A model generated the notes under the pieces. That model saw only the letters and a program-made list of their open reading frames with translations, searched no databases and was not told the origin of the DNA. DNA of 64,000 nt from Gamsiella multidivaricata (Eukaryota; Mortierellomycota; Mortierellomycetes; Mortierellales; Mortierellaceae). Where the stretch lies: assembly GCF_025024155.1 (NCBI RefSeq), contig NW_026251723.1, positions 434,001 to 498,000 of the forward strand, written 5' to 3'. The translations under genes and the position numbers were made by a program. Shown here piece after piece: positions 1 through 13,463 of this stretch; within the stretch, counting starts at the first letter, position 1, and each line of letters starts with the position of its first letter.

Positions 1-2103
1 AAAGATATTAGGATCCAATTGCTGGTATTGCTGGTGTTGTTGATGCTGTTGAAGGTGAGCTGCAGCATCAAGCTGGAACGAGTCAATATCTTCTCCTGAA
101 GTGATAATTCCTCGGCCATCCGCTGCCGCCTGTTCCGCGAGTCCCTGAAGTGTCTTCTCGTCCTGCTCAGACAACACCAGCGAAAAGGGAGAATTCATCA
201 GTCCTGCAGTCGCCTCGGAAGGAGTGCCGAGCGCGGACGATGGTGATGTTAGCGTGCTGGATCGTGAACGCGATTTTGTTCCTGGGACCTTGGTTCTTGA
301 AATGCGCTTCGCCTTGCCGCCGCTGCTCGGCGGTGCTGTAGCTCCTGCAGTACTGGTGGCTCCGGCGGTGCTTGGAGTTCCTGGCACTACAATAAGTCCA
401 GTTTCGTAGGTGGGCGTTGGCGGAGGCCCCTGCTCTGAATCTGCGGACGCACCACCATGTTTGAAAGACGGGATTGGCGACAGAGGAACCAATGATGGAG
501 ATCTAGAATTGGCAACTCCAGAGGGTGTCGATCCAGTATTTGATATCGCAGGCGAGTAAGGCGCACCTGCGTTCCTAACAGAGACAATCGATCCTGCAGA
601 TGCCGGTCTTGAGCGCGATTTTGATCCAGCGCGTGACCGTGACTTTGGCGTCGTTGGCGTCGACCCGACTGAGGGTTCTGTTGAAGTCAAGGGAGGGCTT
701 GTGGGCATATAGTGATGGTGATGCATTGGTGGAGGAGGATTATCCAAAAATGAGAATCCGTGAGTCGATGCTGGGAGGGACATTGACAACAGAGTTGCAG
801 TCTCGGCCAGTGTCGTCGCCATATCCGCTCCTGCCCCTAGACCTCCTCCTGATGGCGACTCCTGCATCATTTCTGAAAGACTGGCCAACGACGGGATGGG
901 TGCACTGTAGGATCCGCTGGGCAGGCTGACGTGACGCGCGGTCCTCATGCTACCAAGGTCGCCCGATAAAAACTCGCTTGGGAAGTGAACAGAATGCTGG
1001 CGACGGCGGAGGGTTTGCTGTTGCTGGTGCTGCTGGTGCTGCTGGTGCTGCTGTTGAAGGAGCTGCTGCTTTTGTTGCTCCTGCTGCAAGTTCCTGAGTC
1101 CTGGTTGCGACTGCGAGTGAAATAGTCTATGATGCCGATGCGGGGTCATGGGTGGCGTAGTGGCCGTATATGGGGACTGAACGCCATTGATACCTCCGAC
1201 AGCGTTCAGTGGAGGAGAGTGGAGCTGATCTTGTTGTTGGTAAATCTGCCGTGCTTGATCGGAAAGATCGTTCATCTGAAGCTGTTCCTGCTGTTGCTGT
1301 TGCATCAGCGCGTCGACCGAGGGCGTAGGGTTGGTCAAAGAGTACGAACCCCAGCCGCCCATTCCTGAGCCCGCCATAAACATGCTAACACCATCCTGCG
1401 CCATCTGTGCATCGTCTCCAGCATGAGATGGTGACTGCAGACTGCCTCCAGGCGGAATGGTGATGTTATTCGAGAAATAATGATTGTTATGGCTGGATTG
1501 TGGGTGCTGTTGATGCGTGAAATAGTTCGGCACGTTCGACATGGTTGGCGAGAAAGCGCCGGAGGATGAGATCGCAGGCGGTGATGAGAAGAGGGGGTTG
1601 GCAGAGGATGCAAATGATGGATAAGCATAAGTCGACGATCCATCCATGGAAGACGTGGCTGACATGGTCGATGCCCCTGCACCGGACATGTCATACACGT
1701 TCTGAGATTGAGAAGCCAGAAGCGGAGTGGAAAGGGTCAACGATGAGGCCGATGAGTAGTCATATTGGGAACCCATTGTGGAGGGCGTCATCATTGGCGT
1801 CAACTGTCCAGAATGTTGCTGCTGCGATGGCGACACCGCGAAGGACGCCTGCGGAAGCTGTGGCGACTGCAGCTGCAATTGTGAAAAGTATTCCCCAGAT
1901 TCCATCCCGGCCATGATGCTCTCCATCGCGGTTTCCTCCCGGATCTGTGCTAGATTCTGTTGCTGTCCCATTGGCGATGATATATGCGAGTGGACGTTGG
2001 CCTGTTGTGGTGCTTGCTGGTTAGTATACAATGACTGTGGATGTTGCTGCTGATGTTGGTTTTGCTGTTGCTGGTGCGAAGGCGCGGCCGAAGATGACTG
2101 CAT
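1..2103 (-). CDS. Gln/Ser-rich protein, 3' end missing (putative transcriptional regulator)
   Basis: One reading frame stays open on the minus strand from an ATG at 2103 to the window edge (about 700 codons). The product begins MQSSSAAPSHQQQQ and is dominated by Gln and Ser/Pro/Thr: polyQ blocks near 2040-2095, 1255-1300, 1020-1090 and 20-60, and short basic Ser-Arg motifs (for example SKSRSRPASAG near 600-640 and KAKRISRTKVPG near 275-320). No zinc finger, bZIP or other fold is visible in the part present; the defining domain may lie beyond position 1. Composition resembles fungal transcription factors and Mediator-type proteins, but that is inference. The frame remains open about 75 nt upstream of the ATG to a stop, with CTAAC and AAAAG signals near 2170-2190, so an upstream exon or a 5'-UTR intron is possible. 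The true start is therefore uncertain. Confidence 0.7.
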   Translation of the reverse strand, partial: MQSSSAAPSHQQQQNQHQQQHPQSLYTNQQAPQQANVHSHISSPMGQQQNLAQIREETAMESIMAGMESGEYFSQLQLQSPQLPQASFAVSPSQQQHSGQLTPMMTPSTMGSQYDYSSASSLTLSTPLLASQSQNVYDMSGAGASTMSATSSMDGSSTYAYPSFASSANPLFSSPPAISSSGAFSPTMSNVPNYFTHQQHPQSSHNNHYFSNNITIPPGGSLQSPSHAGDDAQMAQDGVSMFMAGSGMGGWGSYSLTNPTPSVDALMQQQQQEQLQMNDLSDQARQIYQQQDQLHSPPLNAVGGINGVQSPYTATTPPMTPHRHHRLFHSQSQPGLRNLQQEQQKQQLLQQQHQQHQQHQQQQTLRRRQHSVHFPSEFLSGDLGSMRTARHVSLPSGSYSAPIPSLASLSEMMQESPSGGGLGAGADMATTLAETATLLSMSLPASTHGFSFLDNPPPPMHHHHYMPTSPPLTSTEPSVGSTPTTPKSRSRAGSKSRSRPASAGSIVSVRNAGAPYSPAISNTGSTPSGVANSRSPSLVPLSPIPSFKHGGASADSEQGPPPTPTYETGLIVVPGTPSTAGATSTAGATAPPSSGGKAKRISRTKVPGTKSRSRSSTLTSPSSALGTPSEATAGLMNSPFSLVLSEQDEKTLQGLAEQAAADGRGIITSGEDIDSFQLDAAAHLQQHQQHQQYQQLDPNIF

Positions 2104-5100
2104 AGTTCCCCAATCCTCTTGCAAGTACTTGATATCAGTGGAGTGCAATGGTCCGGAGAGGATGGCCGCCTTTTGACAGACACGTTAGTTCCTTGACGCA
2201 AATACTGTCAAAGTTCCAAAGAGAGTATATTCGAACGAAGTGGACCGCGGCCGATGTGTAAGCTGTACAGCAGGATATCGGTCTCGTGGCGAGCGTGATA
2301 GCTTCCTCCGCAGGGCTTGATACTATGACTTTTTGGATGCGGGAAATTTCAATGCATTACGGTTAGCGAGCGGGACGGGTGTATTTGTTAATGCAAGGAA
2401 CGGGGAAAGGAAAAAAGAAATAAAGAGGGCGGTAGGAAAAGGAAAAAAGGGAATATTTTAATTAGTTTCAAGCTGCAATAACACCACCCCAGAAAATAAG
2501 AGCAATCGGATGGCTCTTGATCGGGAGAGCAGGGGGAGGGGGAGTGGGATGTCAAGAAAAAAGGACTGAGCGATCAAGGGATCCTCATCCCTTGGGCAAA
2601 TGGAAAAATGACAAACAAAGGCGCGCACGTTTCGAAAGCACACATCTGATAAACAAAGCGGCAGTTCAAAATGAGATAGAGTATAGACTGACCGGTGTAT
2701 GCCCCCCCATCTCACACGGCCAATCCAAGCATGCCATGAAGGCAACAAGCCAGCATCAATGCTTGCTCGTTTGCAAGTAACTTCCACAAAACAAATAATT
2801 ATCCTCCCTTCCATCGATCGCGTCATGCAGCACCGCTGCAAAATAATAAAAAACAAGAAATAAACAAGGACAAGCGGAGGAGAAGAACATCCCAAGGCAA
2901 ACAGAGCATAACATGCATACGATATATGCACAGTGGAAGCGATCCGACCAGCTAAAAAATATCGTGCATGCATGTGGTTCCCTAGGGAACTGGTACGACT
3001 GAACGGAATTATAAAGTAGCGAACAAAAGTGATAAGAATAGACCTTTGACAGACGCACAAAACTCGCACATGGCCCGCACAATTGTAAAAAAAAAAAAAA
3101 GAGAACTGCAGAAATCGTTTCCTAACAGAGTAACGATACATACACCCTGTCGATAAATCCACGGGGACGAGAATCCTAGCCATTTCCCCAATCAAGCTTT
3201 GTGCAGTGCTTCTACCACAGAGTGGGTGGGACATGCAGAACATTCCAGGTTGATGAAACTAGCCACCCCCACCTGGTCGAAAGGTATTAAAACTGAAATG
3301 CCATGCGTATGCCATAATCCCGCCCATTGCCCCTGCCTGGATCGCTCATTCGCGCCGTCACTCTCAATTGACGCCGATTGCTCAATAGAGGAAGCAACCA
3401 AAGGAAAACAAAACGCACAGGCACCGCATCGGTGGGGTCAATCAACTCTCTTTTTAAGACCGCAAGTCTTCTTAACAAATACTTCAGTTTCCCGCCCTTA
3501 CCAAATTATGGCGATCACTATTTCTGTCTGCAAAGTCAACCCCTGTCATTTATGGGCTGTACGAGCAAACACTCCATACCAAATGCACACCTGTTTGTGA
3601 TCACTGTATCCCAGATTCTGGGTATCAATAAATGGCATGTCCAAATGAAACTCTCCCACTTTTTTTTAACTCCATTTTTACACATTCAAGTATACATACA
3701 GACATGAAGCCATTGGACTGGGCAGCTGCACCGCTGAAAGCAATAATTCAATAAACAAGAGGAGAGGAGAAATTCAACGTGAATGCGCTATTTCGTATGA
3801 AACGAATCGGGGGAACTGAAATAGACATGTCCTACGCACTCCTGCCCACAACTTTGTCACAAACACGGGCGCCGCAAAGGAAAATGAAGATGGGAGAAAT
3901 GTGCACCCTCGTGGCATTAATTCCCTAGTTTTGGTGCGTGCGAATAACAACAAATAGAGAAAGCACAAACCGCAACCCAAAGGTGTGTAAGTTGGCGGCA
4001 AAAAAAAAAAAAAAAAAATGCACGGCGCACATGGCGGTAAAACAATCATCTTTCCAGCCGCACCTTATCCATTACACCCCTTTGCCCCACCGTCCAACGC
4101 TGCGATGGTAGACTAACCGCTACCTTACGCGTCTCCCCTCTGTGCATCTGCATAATGTATGTGTTAATGTGTATGCATGTATACACAGTTCAGGGCTAGG
4201 CTGCGAAATAGCCGGAACCATAATCTGAGAACTGCTTCCATTTTGTAACATGGAAAAAGGATGTATGGAGAAAGTGGACTTGATTATCCAGAATTGTATG
4301 TGGATCGAAACCTGACTTTACCTTTTGTTTGTTGCTTCCGAAAACAAGATAGCTTAGGTTGACTTGAGGCACAACACAAGAAAAAGGCACCAGTTGTTAA
4401 AACAGATGATCCTTACAACGCCCAATCACTAAGGCGAGACCAAGAGAAGGAGGAAAGGCGTGAGCACAGATGCAGCTGGAACAAAAAAGGAGAGAGTGAA
4501 GAGCAAGAGGGGTGTGTGTGGAGAGAGGCAGTTGTGTGGTCTACTGATTCCAGGAACAACTTTGTGCGATGCTTCCAGAGAGCTACGAAGGTGTGTGTCC
4601 TGTTTTGGATCCTGTAGGCTCAGCGTTCTAAGATGGTTCTAGCGCCATTCATAAGTGCTTGCTGTAGATCATCTCGGAGCGAGATCCCGCATGTACCAAA
4701 GAACATAGGCATGGATATGCATCCAATTCACGATCAATGATTGCAAATCAATGGATCATTCAGGGGTATATGTGACAGGACGAGTAGTAGTTGGCGTCGT
4801 GCCGATCCAGGTCGTGTTCTCGCCTATTGTTATACTGAGTTTGCTCGCAGCGTAGTATGCTGCTCGTTTGTCCTATTGGTACTTACTTGAACGAAGGCAC
4901 TGGAGAGAGAATAGAAGGGCACCTGTCGTTTATGCCTGTGTGGAAAACTACAAGAGTCGAAGCTTGGATGGAATGGTCTGCCTTTCTTTTCTTTTTTCTT
5001 TTTTTGTGTTGCCGTGTCCAGGTCCGGTGCGATGTGATACGATGCAGTCAACGACAAGATCGACAAGAAGCACGTAGAGGGAAACTGTAGAATAGGAGTT

Positions 5101-8100
5101 GGCGAGAGAGCAAGGTGGTGTGGTAGATGAGGATAAGGTACAGAATAAGGATTGAAAAAGCGAAGAGAAAAATTCTGGACCAGGGAAGAGAGGATGTCTG
5201 GTGGTAGTAATACGAGTGTTTGAGGAAGTCGTGCAGGTCAGAGCAGGGAAGGAAGAGAAGGAATGAGGAGGATGGACGAGGCAAACTGTCGACTGTAGAT
5301 GTAAGGTGCGAGATATGGGTGTGGGGATGCCAAACAGTCAATTACAAGAACAAAAGAAAAGAAAGGCGAAGGTGGCAAAAAGACCTAAAAAAAATGGGAA
5401 AGACCCAGCACTCGTTTATATAATTGTTCAGTATTCTCGAGTCTCCTGGGTTGTATTCATTTAGGTCACAGTTATGAGCGAGTGAGTGACTAGTGAATGA
5501 ATGAAATGAATGAATATCAATCCGAGCAGTTGTTCAATTAAATAATGAATGAATACCCCGCGATCAATTGAGTTCCACCCCTTCCTCTTGCTCCATTTGG
5601 TTTGCAAACACTGCAGCTGGCTGCTCACTCAGCTCGTCAGTACATACATGAACTTTGTATGCTTTTCTCAGGACTGAGTTAACTGAATGGAATAGGACTC
5701 AGATGGAGTACTGTAGTCAAATAAAACCACGCAAAAAAGAAAACAAGAGGAGTCACAGGCCGCCTGGGAAGCGAGAAAGAGAAGGAGAAGAAAGAGCGAA
5801 TTGAGCTGAAAGTAGGCTACATGCCAAAGATCAATAGTTTTCATTTTTTTAGGGTTGATCTATTCCATGCTGCGGCCTACAATGAGCAGACAGGAACGAG
5901 GGAAAAGAATGAGCGAGGTCGAACATGTGGATGGGATGACACCCAAGGGAACCATCATGGTATAGTTCCTAAAAAGCAACCGACGTCCTCCTCTATTACG
6001 CCAGGTGCCGGAACGCTGCCGTCCTGACCACACAGGCAGCCGTTCGAACATCAAAAACAGAGGGAGGAAGGACACTACTACAGCACCGGGCAATTTCTTT
6101 TTCTAAATATGTTATTCATAGTTCCTTCGGAAGGAGGGAGGATGAGGAAAGAGAGGATTGCATTACTCATTTGAATATCTTCCGGGCACCCGCTAGATCC
6201 CACCATCGGTGCCACCGGTACCACCAGTTCCTTCCTTTGTCATTTCTGACTGGCACTGTGTAGGTCGTACTGACCTATGAGAAAGGAGCTTGGTTCTAAA
6301 CTCATTTTCATCATCACCGTCATCGTTTCCCATGCCTTTAATTTTACTCAGCACCTTGCCAGATGTACATATCATACCGACAGCCTTCAGTTACTCATCC
6401 GATCATATATTTCATCAACAAACTCGTAATATGCCATGCTTGACAAGATGCACTCCAGCGGACAAAACTTGGAAGGCTGGAATAAAAGGGCTTGATGGCC
6501 TTTGGATCGCGATGAGGTAGGCCATATCTTTTACTGAGTAGTCTCATACACAGCGTTCGTCAAGAGAATAAGGTAATCAAGGCGATCTTCGACCCCCAAT
6601 TGGTATCCCACAAGGTGCTGCGCTTTTTTTTTTTTTTTTTTTTTTTTCCTTAGTTTGCGTACTTGTAAACGCTTGCACAAACCTCGCCTATGCACTAGCT
6701 GTCACTTATATCCACAGATAGCAACTTTGCAAATGCCACTCAGTCCCTGTCATGGTCATACGACACTGGATTCTCCTTGATCCTATTCATAGGCGTTGAT
6801 GTGAACCAGATGGAGCAATAGCAAGCCATGTGTGCTGGGCAAAAGAGAAAAACATGTGCCATTTCCACTACGTTTCTCCTCACTGCTGCTCTTGTTTTGA
6901 TATGAGTTATGGCCGGACAAGCAAGCATTACATTTTCGGGAAGCAATGTTCTCGCAACAAGTACATTTTTCTTTACACATTTTCTTTCCGGCGCCTGACT
7001 AATTTTTTTTCCACTCGATGACCATAACTCTTTCGTATATGTTCTTCTACAACCCTACGGCACTCATTTCTATTTGAACTAGAGCGCTTCAAGGGTCATT
7101 ATTCATGAATGATTGATGGCCAAGGCGTCCAAGCATCGAGAAAGAGTGGGAGACGAGGAACGATCGCTTTTCTTTTTTTTTATTCTCGGATGTATCATGC
7201 TAATAGCCGAGATATAAATAACCGAGTTGTGCTGGTGCCACCATGGGACGTATAGGTGCTCTCAAGTCTGTCGGCTGTCTCTCCTGACTTCTCTTTCTCG
7301 TGTTATTTTTGTCGACTTTTCTTGTACAACCACGGATTTGATGCGTGTGTAGCCTTCTATATCGCAATCCTCACAAATGGAGGAAGGACAGCGAGCATAA
7401 GTGCCCGGCATCGAACAAACGATGGATGTCTATCTAAAGTAAGGAGAGAGAATCCCCCGAGGGTGCAGCATATCGAAAAGTATTTATACAACGCGTATAT
7501 ACAGCAAACGCGAGGGTTCGAACATGGCGCCAAGGAACCCGTTCATATTGTAAACAAACGCATGCATCAAAGGCATTACACGAGAGAAGATTGGGTTTGC
7601 AGGCTACTGTGCATAGCTGATAGCTGAATTAGTGCAACGAAGTATGGTGCCCTTCATGTGTGATGCGTATTACGGGAATGAACAACATGCACGGCTCTCT
7701 TCCTCTCCAAACATGCAGCTTCAAAAGAAATATATATATAAAAGAAAACGAAAGAGAACCGAAAGCTACGACAAACAACAACAAACAACAGCATTAACCA
7801 TAACATAGACTGTAGTGCACTTTGACCAAGATAACTCGCATGTCTTCTAAGCGCGATCAATATCAAATCTATCGAGCAATGTAAGACGTTACAATTGAGC
7901 TGCGTATAGGCTTGCCTCAAATGCAATGCAGACCCATCTCTCACAATTTATATGGTATGATCTAATTGCCGACCTGGTGATTACAAACACAACGTTTGTT
8001 CACGCGGCTAGACTTTCTATCTTATGAACATGGCTGATGGCCAGTTTCACTACAGCCACGAGGTGAGGCAGGTGGCCTAAGGGACGGAAAACTCTACTAT

Positions 8101-11100
8101 GGTTCTGAACATATTCGAACCTGACCCGCGCGGTATTCTGCATGCTGTCAAGCAATCGCTCAGAATTTTCCGATCCTCGTTTAACGTTAGCTTGATCGTC
8201 AACTTGCGGCTATCAAGCATCTATGATTCATTCTTTCCGATGGAGACATTTTTATTTTTACCAGCAAGAAATTGGCACACTAGCGCTTAAGCTGTGATCG
8301 GATACTGTCCCGGTTCAACTAATGTAACTGTGAGAGTACAGGTCACTGGTTGGCCGTAAACGGAATGAGCCTCCATGCAGGTCTAACAGCCTTAACAGAT
8401 GACGCGCTGTCCTTTTGTAAAGCAGGTTGCTCCCTCTTCAGGTGTATTTTGGTCCACTTTGGAGACTCTCAGCCCTTTCTGCGCTTTAGTATAGGATGCA
8501 GCGCAGAATCATTGAATGGCAATGATCAAATTTGGATACAGTAATACATTGTCTATAGTTATTATGATTTCATTTGAATCCCAATTTTTGTGAGCTCTTT
8601 GTCCACGTTGGGTTCTCTGAGGATCTGCTCACTTTGTTTATTTAAATGCTACATGTGGTTTGTTTGTTTGATTATTTACGATTCAGCTTGTTTCCTCCAC
8701 GGTAGAAGAGTAAGGCGGAGAGAAGAAAGAGAAGGATGACAAATGATCATGCATCCGTTTCCGGCCTGTTGAGATTCGAATACATACATACTGCTCTCCA
8801 AGCGGCGCGGTATTGAGTGGTAACGCGTCCCTTATTCCTAGCGCAAGTCTGTCTTTATACCCGGTCATAGTTCACATAGCGTTGGTATTCTTTTTTTAAT
8901 GTGCCCATGTCTTGAACTCTATACAGAGAAGCCGGAACCATTTTGTTGACCACAGTATGGCGAATGATGGCCAGCAAAAAGCAAAAATGTCTCGAACCTT
9001 AGACAAAGTCGGGTCTGGGGAAAAAGACCAAAAAGGGAGAGCAAGACTCGTTCTTCGCAAGATGACGAAGGACGAGATACAGCCTCGGAACTCTATGGGG
9101 CTCGGTGCGTCAGAGCTGAGGGCTGTTTAATTTTACTACTGACTTAATTCCTCAGTCGATGGCCCGATTTACATGGATGTAGTACGAAATTGTATCAACT
9201 GAATGCCAGTTGAAAAAAGGGCTTTTCATTAATCTTTGCTTGCTATGTATCGAAGAGAGAGATTATATTCGTAGGTATCGTTGGAATGTCTAATGTGAAA
9301 ATGAGACACTCTTGGCGTTGATGTGATAAATTGAGTAAGCGTAGAATGTCAATCTGCTCCACACGACATTTCCTTCGTCAGTTATTTTTATGAACCCAAG
9401 AATAAATCAAGAAATGCCATTCGCTCGATCGGCCCGAACAACAATCTACTTCCCTGAAATACGAAAGAGGAATGCTGCTAATTGTTACATAGATAAGTAC
9501 AACGCGCTCGTGGATTCGCGCTTGGCGCTAGCAATCAGGGAGATGATCCTGCTGTGGTCAAGGAGGAAACTTAATGAAATGAACACAAGTATAAATTGCA
9601 ATAAGGATCGACTCCTATTAAAATAGTTGAAGCCGCAATTAGATAATACAGGATGTATCAACGTGGGTTTACCTGAACGCCACAAAATACGGGCACGGCA
9701 CACAAACACACGCGAATGCCCCCTTGAAATTGTTTATTTTGCTCTCAATCGCTCGCTCACACCATATGGGCGTCATAGATGATCCAAATCCAGCTGCACA
9801 ATTTTTCCATCCTTGACGCGATCAACTCTTGTCTCATACCGTCCTCTTTTGGTCCAGATGGATACAAATGGAAGGAAACGGAGAAGTGACAGGGGCATGG
9901 GATAAGAATGGTGTTTGCAACTGTCTTGTTAGCTCATTACGTTTGTAAAAGTCCTATATACTGGTTTCTGTTTCTGGCCATGACCACGAGAGCGGCATGC
10001 GTGCATGTCAACTTTGTTGATCTGATGCGAACATTAAAGCGCGGACATCATGGACGAATAGGCCTCATTTACAATCGCTACAGCCCCACTGTCATGTTGG
10101 TATTTCGTGTGGCATTAGATTGCACAAGGAGAAACGGTGATTATATCTGAGAATAACCTTTTGAGAGCGTGGAGAATAAGATAAATTTGTCGACATCGGG
10201 CGAGGGTCTTGTCATTTAAGGTCGGGCTGTAGGGGTACTTACTTCGCGAAGTGCTAAATTAGGGTCATGCCAATCACTTCTCATTCCCTCGACGTCGTTT
10301 GCCTGTCAATCATTCAAGGCGCAAACTCTAGTGATGATATACTCATTTGGGAACGGTAAATATCAAGGGAACAAATGGATCTACTTCAACGCCACATTGG
10401 GCTCATAGGCGTGTTCTCTCGTTCTCACCAGCTTCGCTATTAACTAGCATTTTAGAGCGGTCTGATACCTGTCGTTATACAAGTGAAAAGAGCGACGGGT
10501 TCTTTTAGGGTCTGGATCATACTCGCTCTAGTCATTATCTGAATGCTCTCTCGCACTATGCTTATAGATACGGCCTGAGGCCCTATTCCAGGGATGCAAC
10601 GATTGACAGGTTCATAGTGCTTTAGCAATGGCTCGTGTTCATTCTACTCAGAATCACTGGATAGAGTACGATGCACAGATATTTTTAGATATGATGATAA
10701 CAAAATACAGCACCATTCTGTCTTCCTTGTGGTAGTTTAGAAACGGGATGATCCAAAATTAAATGTAGACAATGAACGCCGGTGAGCACCGCTTTGATTG
10801 CAATTGTCGAACTTTGGACTATCGGAAAAAGTTCGCCAGCGTTGCAAGCATGGTGGGGCGGTGGCCAGATGAGGTCAATTTGATACAAAGGCTGCGGTAG
10901 GCGTTTATGGCATTTCGGCATTTGGGACCAATTGGGCTGTGGATGCGTTAGTATAACGAGCCCACATCGCTCTCGTGGACGCGTCCAAAATGAGACGTAA
11001 ACCCTGGTCTCTATCCTAAAAAAGCAGGTCGCTGTTGTCAATGAAACGCCTTCTGAGAGGACTGTCCGAAAGCAGACGATAATCATTAGCACTTTGTTTG

Positions 11101-13463
11101 AAAGGTCCCACCTGCTGCTGTTGGAGAACAACCATCGGAAACCTAACAAATGGGTTTAAAAATAGCGTTTGAAACTATAACGTAAGGAGTATAATCATGG
11201 TCGCTGTATTTGCAACCAGTGGCCAATATAAAACAAAGAGGATGAAAATATTGCCTCGCCTTTCATTTCGACCTACGCATACGTATTCTATGCAGGTGCA
11301 ACACTACCATAGAAGAAACACAGCAGTAATTTTGACCGCCATGCAGGTACCCTCTATTACCCATACTACACTGGCATTTTATATGGTGTGCCGTGTTTGA
11401 GCAAGATTTGCGAGATCCTCATACACAACACAAACAACTTCGTTAAAATCCTAAACCACGAGCCTGGTCATGGGAGCACAATGCCTAAACTAACGAGATA
11501 GGAGGCCGCAGCAGGATATTGAGCAAACAAAGGGCTGGCTGTAGAGTTTGCAGTCTGCATTTTTAGTCTATGCTATCAATTCATATCCGCTCGGCACGTA
11601 CGATGTGCAGTGGGCATTGTGCATCGTACTGCGAAGATCACAAGAGCAAGGAAGGACAACGCCCTCTCCAATACCGTTCAATTTTATGAGTAATGAATTA
11701 TCCGCCATTTAAAGCTGCGCGGCTAGTATGTGGTTCCGGTAATTCGGTAAGGTCATTTGAAGAAACGCTCCAATCACTCTCTCATCATTCTATACCTGGC
11801 AACACGTCTTTCATCTTTCTGCCTTAATCTCCCTCACTAGTCAGTGGTGACAGCTGCAATGTTTTCCTCTATCCTCCTTCCCATTGTCTGGATTGTGATT
11901 TTATTGTGCTTGTCACGCTGCTGTTGACCAAGGCCTTTTTTTTGGGGGGGGGGCAAAGGCATATTCAATGCCTATTCTTAAATGATGTAGTTCGACTGAC
12001 CAAGTTACTCAGCCTCTTAGAATAGAGAAGCAATGCTCGTTGTCTCATTATGGACAATTGAACGCCCCTGTCCCCTTGTCCCCTGTCATTGCCCTAGTTT
12101 CCCTCTTTCTTCTCTTCTTCGCTCTTTCTCTTTCTTCTGGTCTCGCCAACAATGCCTCTTATCCTATATCTTGAGCAAAAAGAAGTATCCATAGATCATG
12201 TAGCTGCGAAGAAGAATATTCTCAGAATGTCATTTAGCAAACAAATACCTCCGCCAGCGATTGTGCCTATTGCGGATGTAGTTTTAATATGCATTAGACC
12301 ATCCCAAGGAACTGCCCGAAACATAATGTCCATTTTTTGGTACGCGACAATGCTGTTCTCATCAAAAGGAGAACTCATAATTGACAGCTCGATTAAAGCT
12401 TAAGGGGCAGAGAGGGGTTGATGACGAGCTGTATTCCCCCCTGGTGTATGACAGTCTTTAACAACCAAACAACCACATCATCGCAATCATCCTCATCTCT
12501 ACTCTACGCACTCCATCCCTCTTGGACAAGTAATCGGTAATAATCATGCTCCTTTACTCGTCGATCTTCTCTTCCTTTGATTCCTTCCATCGCGCACCTG
12601 TACCGCAGCAACTATTGGTCCTTTTATTTGAGACGGGACCTGATCCGGGCTTGCCCTGAAAGGATCTAGCGTCGACGCGACAAGGCTGCCTCCTGCGACA
12701 GACCGTACGAAAGCCATGAAGACCCGCTTGGAGTCCTAGAGCTATCTATCATCGCCTTGGCAGGCTGTATTGGACTGAGCAGTCGAAGCACTACAAGATT
12801 TTGCTGTCCCAACCGCCTATGCCCTGGAGAGTTTAGTTGCTTAGTGGCGGCCTATGTTGCACGCGTAAAAGCGGCAACTCCCAGGAACCGGCCCCACAGC
12901 CTTCGTCCCATGGCTTTCCATGAAAACGGCCGTATTGCTTTGCAACAAAGGAATATTCCTGTGGCTAGAGTGGCTAGAGTGGCAATTAGTTCTGCGGGCA
13001 GCTGATCTGGTCTCCCATTGGCACGAGGGCTCGAGACAACCAGGAAGCAGTTACCAGGACATTCTCCTCCACCTCCTACATGCTCGGCCCTTGCCATATT
13101 TTTCTTTTCTTTTCTTCTCTACGCTCACTTTTCATCACTCTTGGTCGCTTGGTCTGTCAAGGCGGACCGACCGGCCGGCCGATCTATCTATCAAACTATC
13201 TATCCATCGCCGCTCAATTGACACTGACTTGCTGACCCCACTGCTTACGCCCAAACCCTTGCTTCCCCCTTCCCCTTCTCTCTTTGGCCGCATTGGCTCA
13301 ACAAAACCGATTCTAGCACTCCAAATCCGCTTCCTCAAGCACACATCTTCCATCTACCTACCATCCAGAGTCCTCGCCCCACCATCCTATCCGCGCGTCC
13401 TCCCTCTCGCCTGTCAACCGTTCTAACCTCACTTCCCAAAACGAAAACGTTTCACAAATAATC
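2104..13463. other. 11.4-kb stretch without a supportable gene
   Basis: I checked both strands for frames with domain-like sequence, coding-like composition or exon chains with splice signals and found none. Open frames here are short, overlap on opposite strands and are rich in Phe/Cys/Ser or Lys as expected by chance. The left part (about 2.1-6.5 kb) probably holds the upstream/5'-UTR region of the Gln-rich gene. A- and T-runs occur near 3090, 4000 and 6626-6648, GAAT-type microsatellites near 5478-5560, and an AT stretch near 7728-7742. The last 400 bp (about 13060-13463) are pyrimidine-rich and are likely promoter and leader for the KH-domain gene. Unrecognised degenerate transposons or non-coding RNAs cannot be excluded. 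Confidence 0.5.

Noticed and set aside
2458..3243. 261-codon open frame on the minus strand
   Set aside because: Phe/Cys/Ser/Leu-rich with a poly-Phe run from an A-tract; overlapped by other frames and without any domain. Judged a chance frame.
8765..8860. tRNA-like signals (A-box-like TATTGAGTGGTAACGCG and a B-box-like GATTCGAAT)
   Set aside because: The two boxes are on opposite strands and in the wrong order; no cloverleaf can be drawn.
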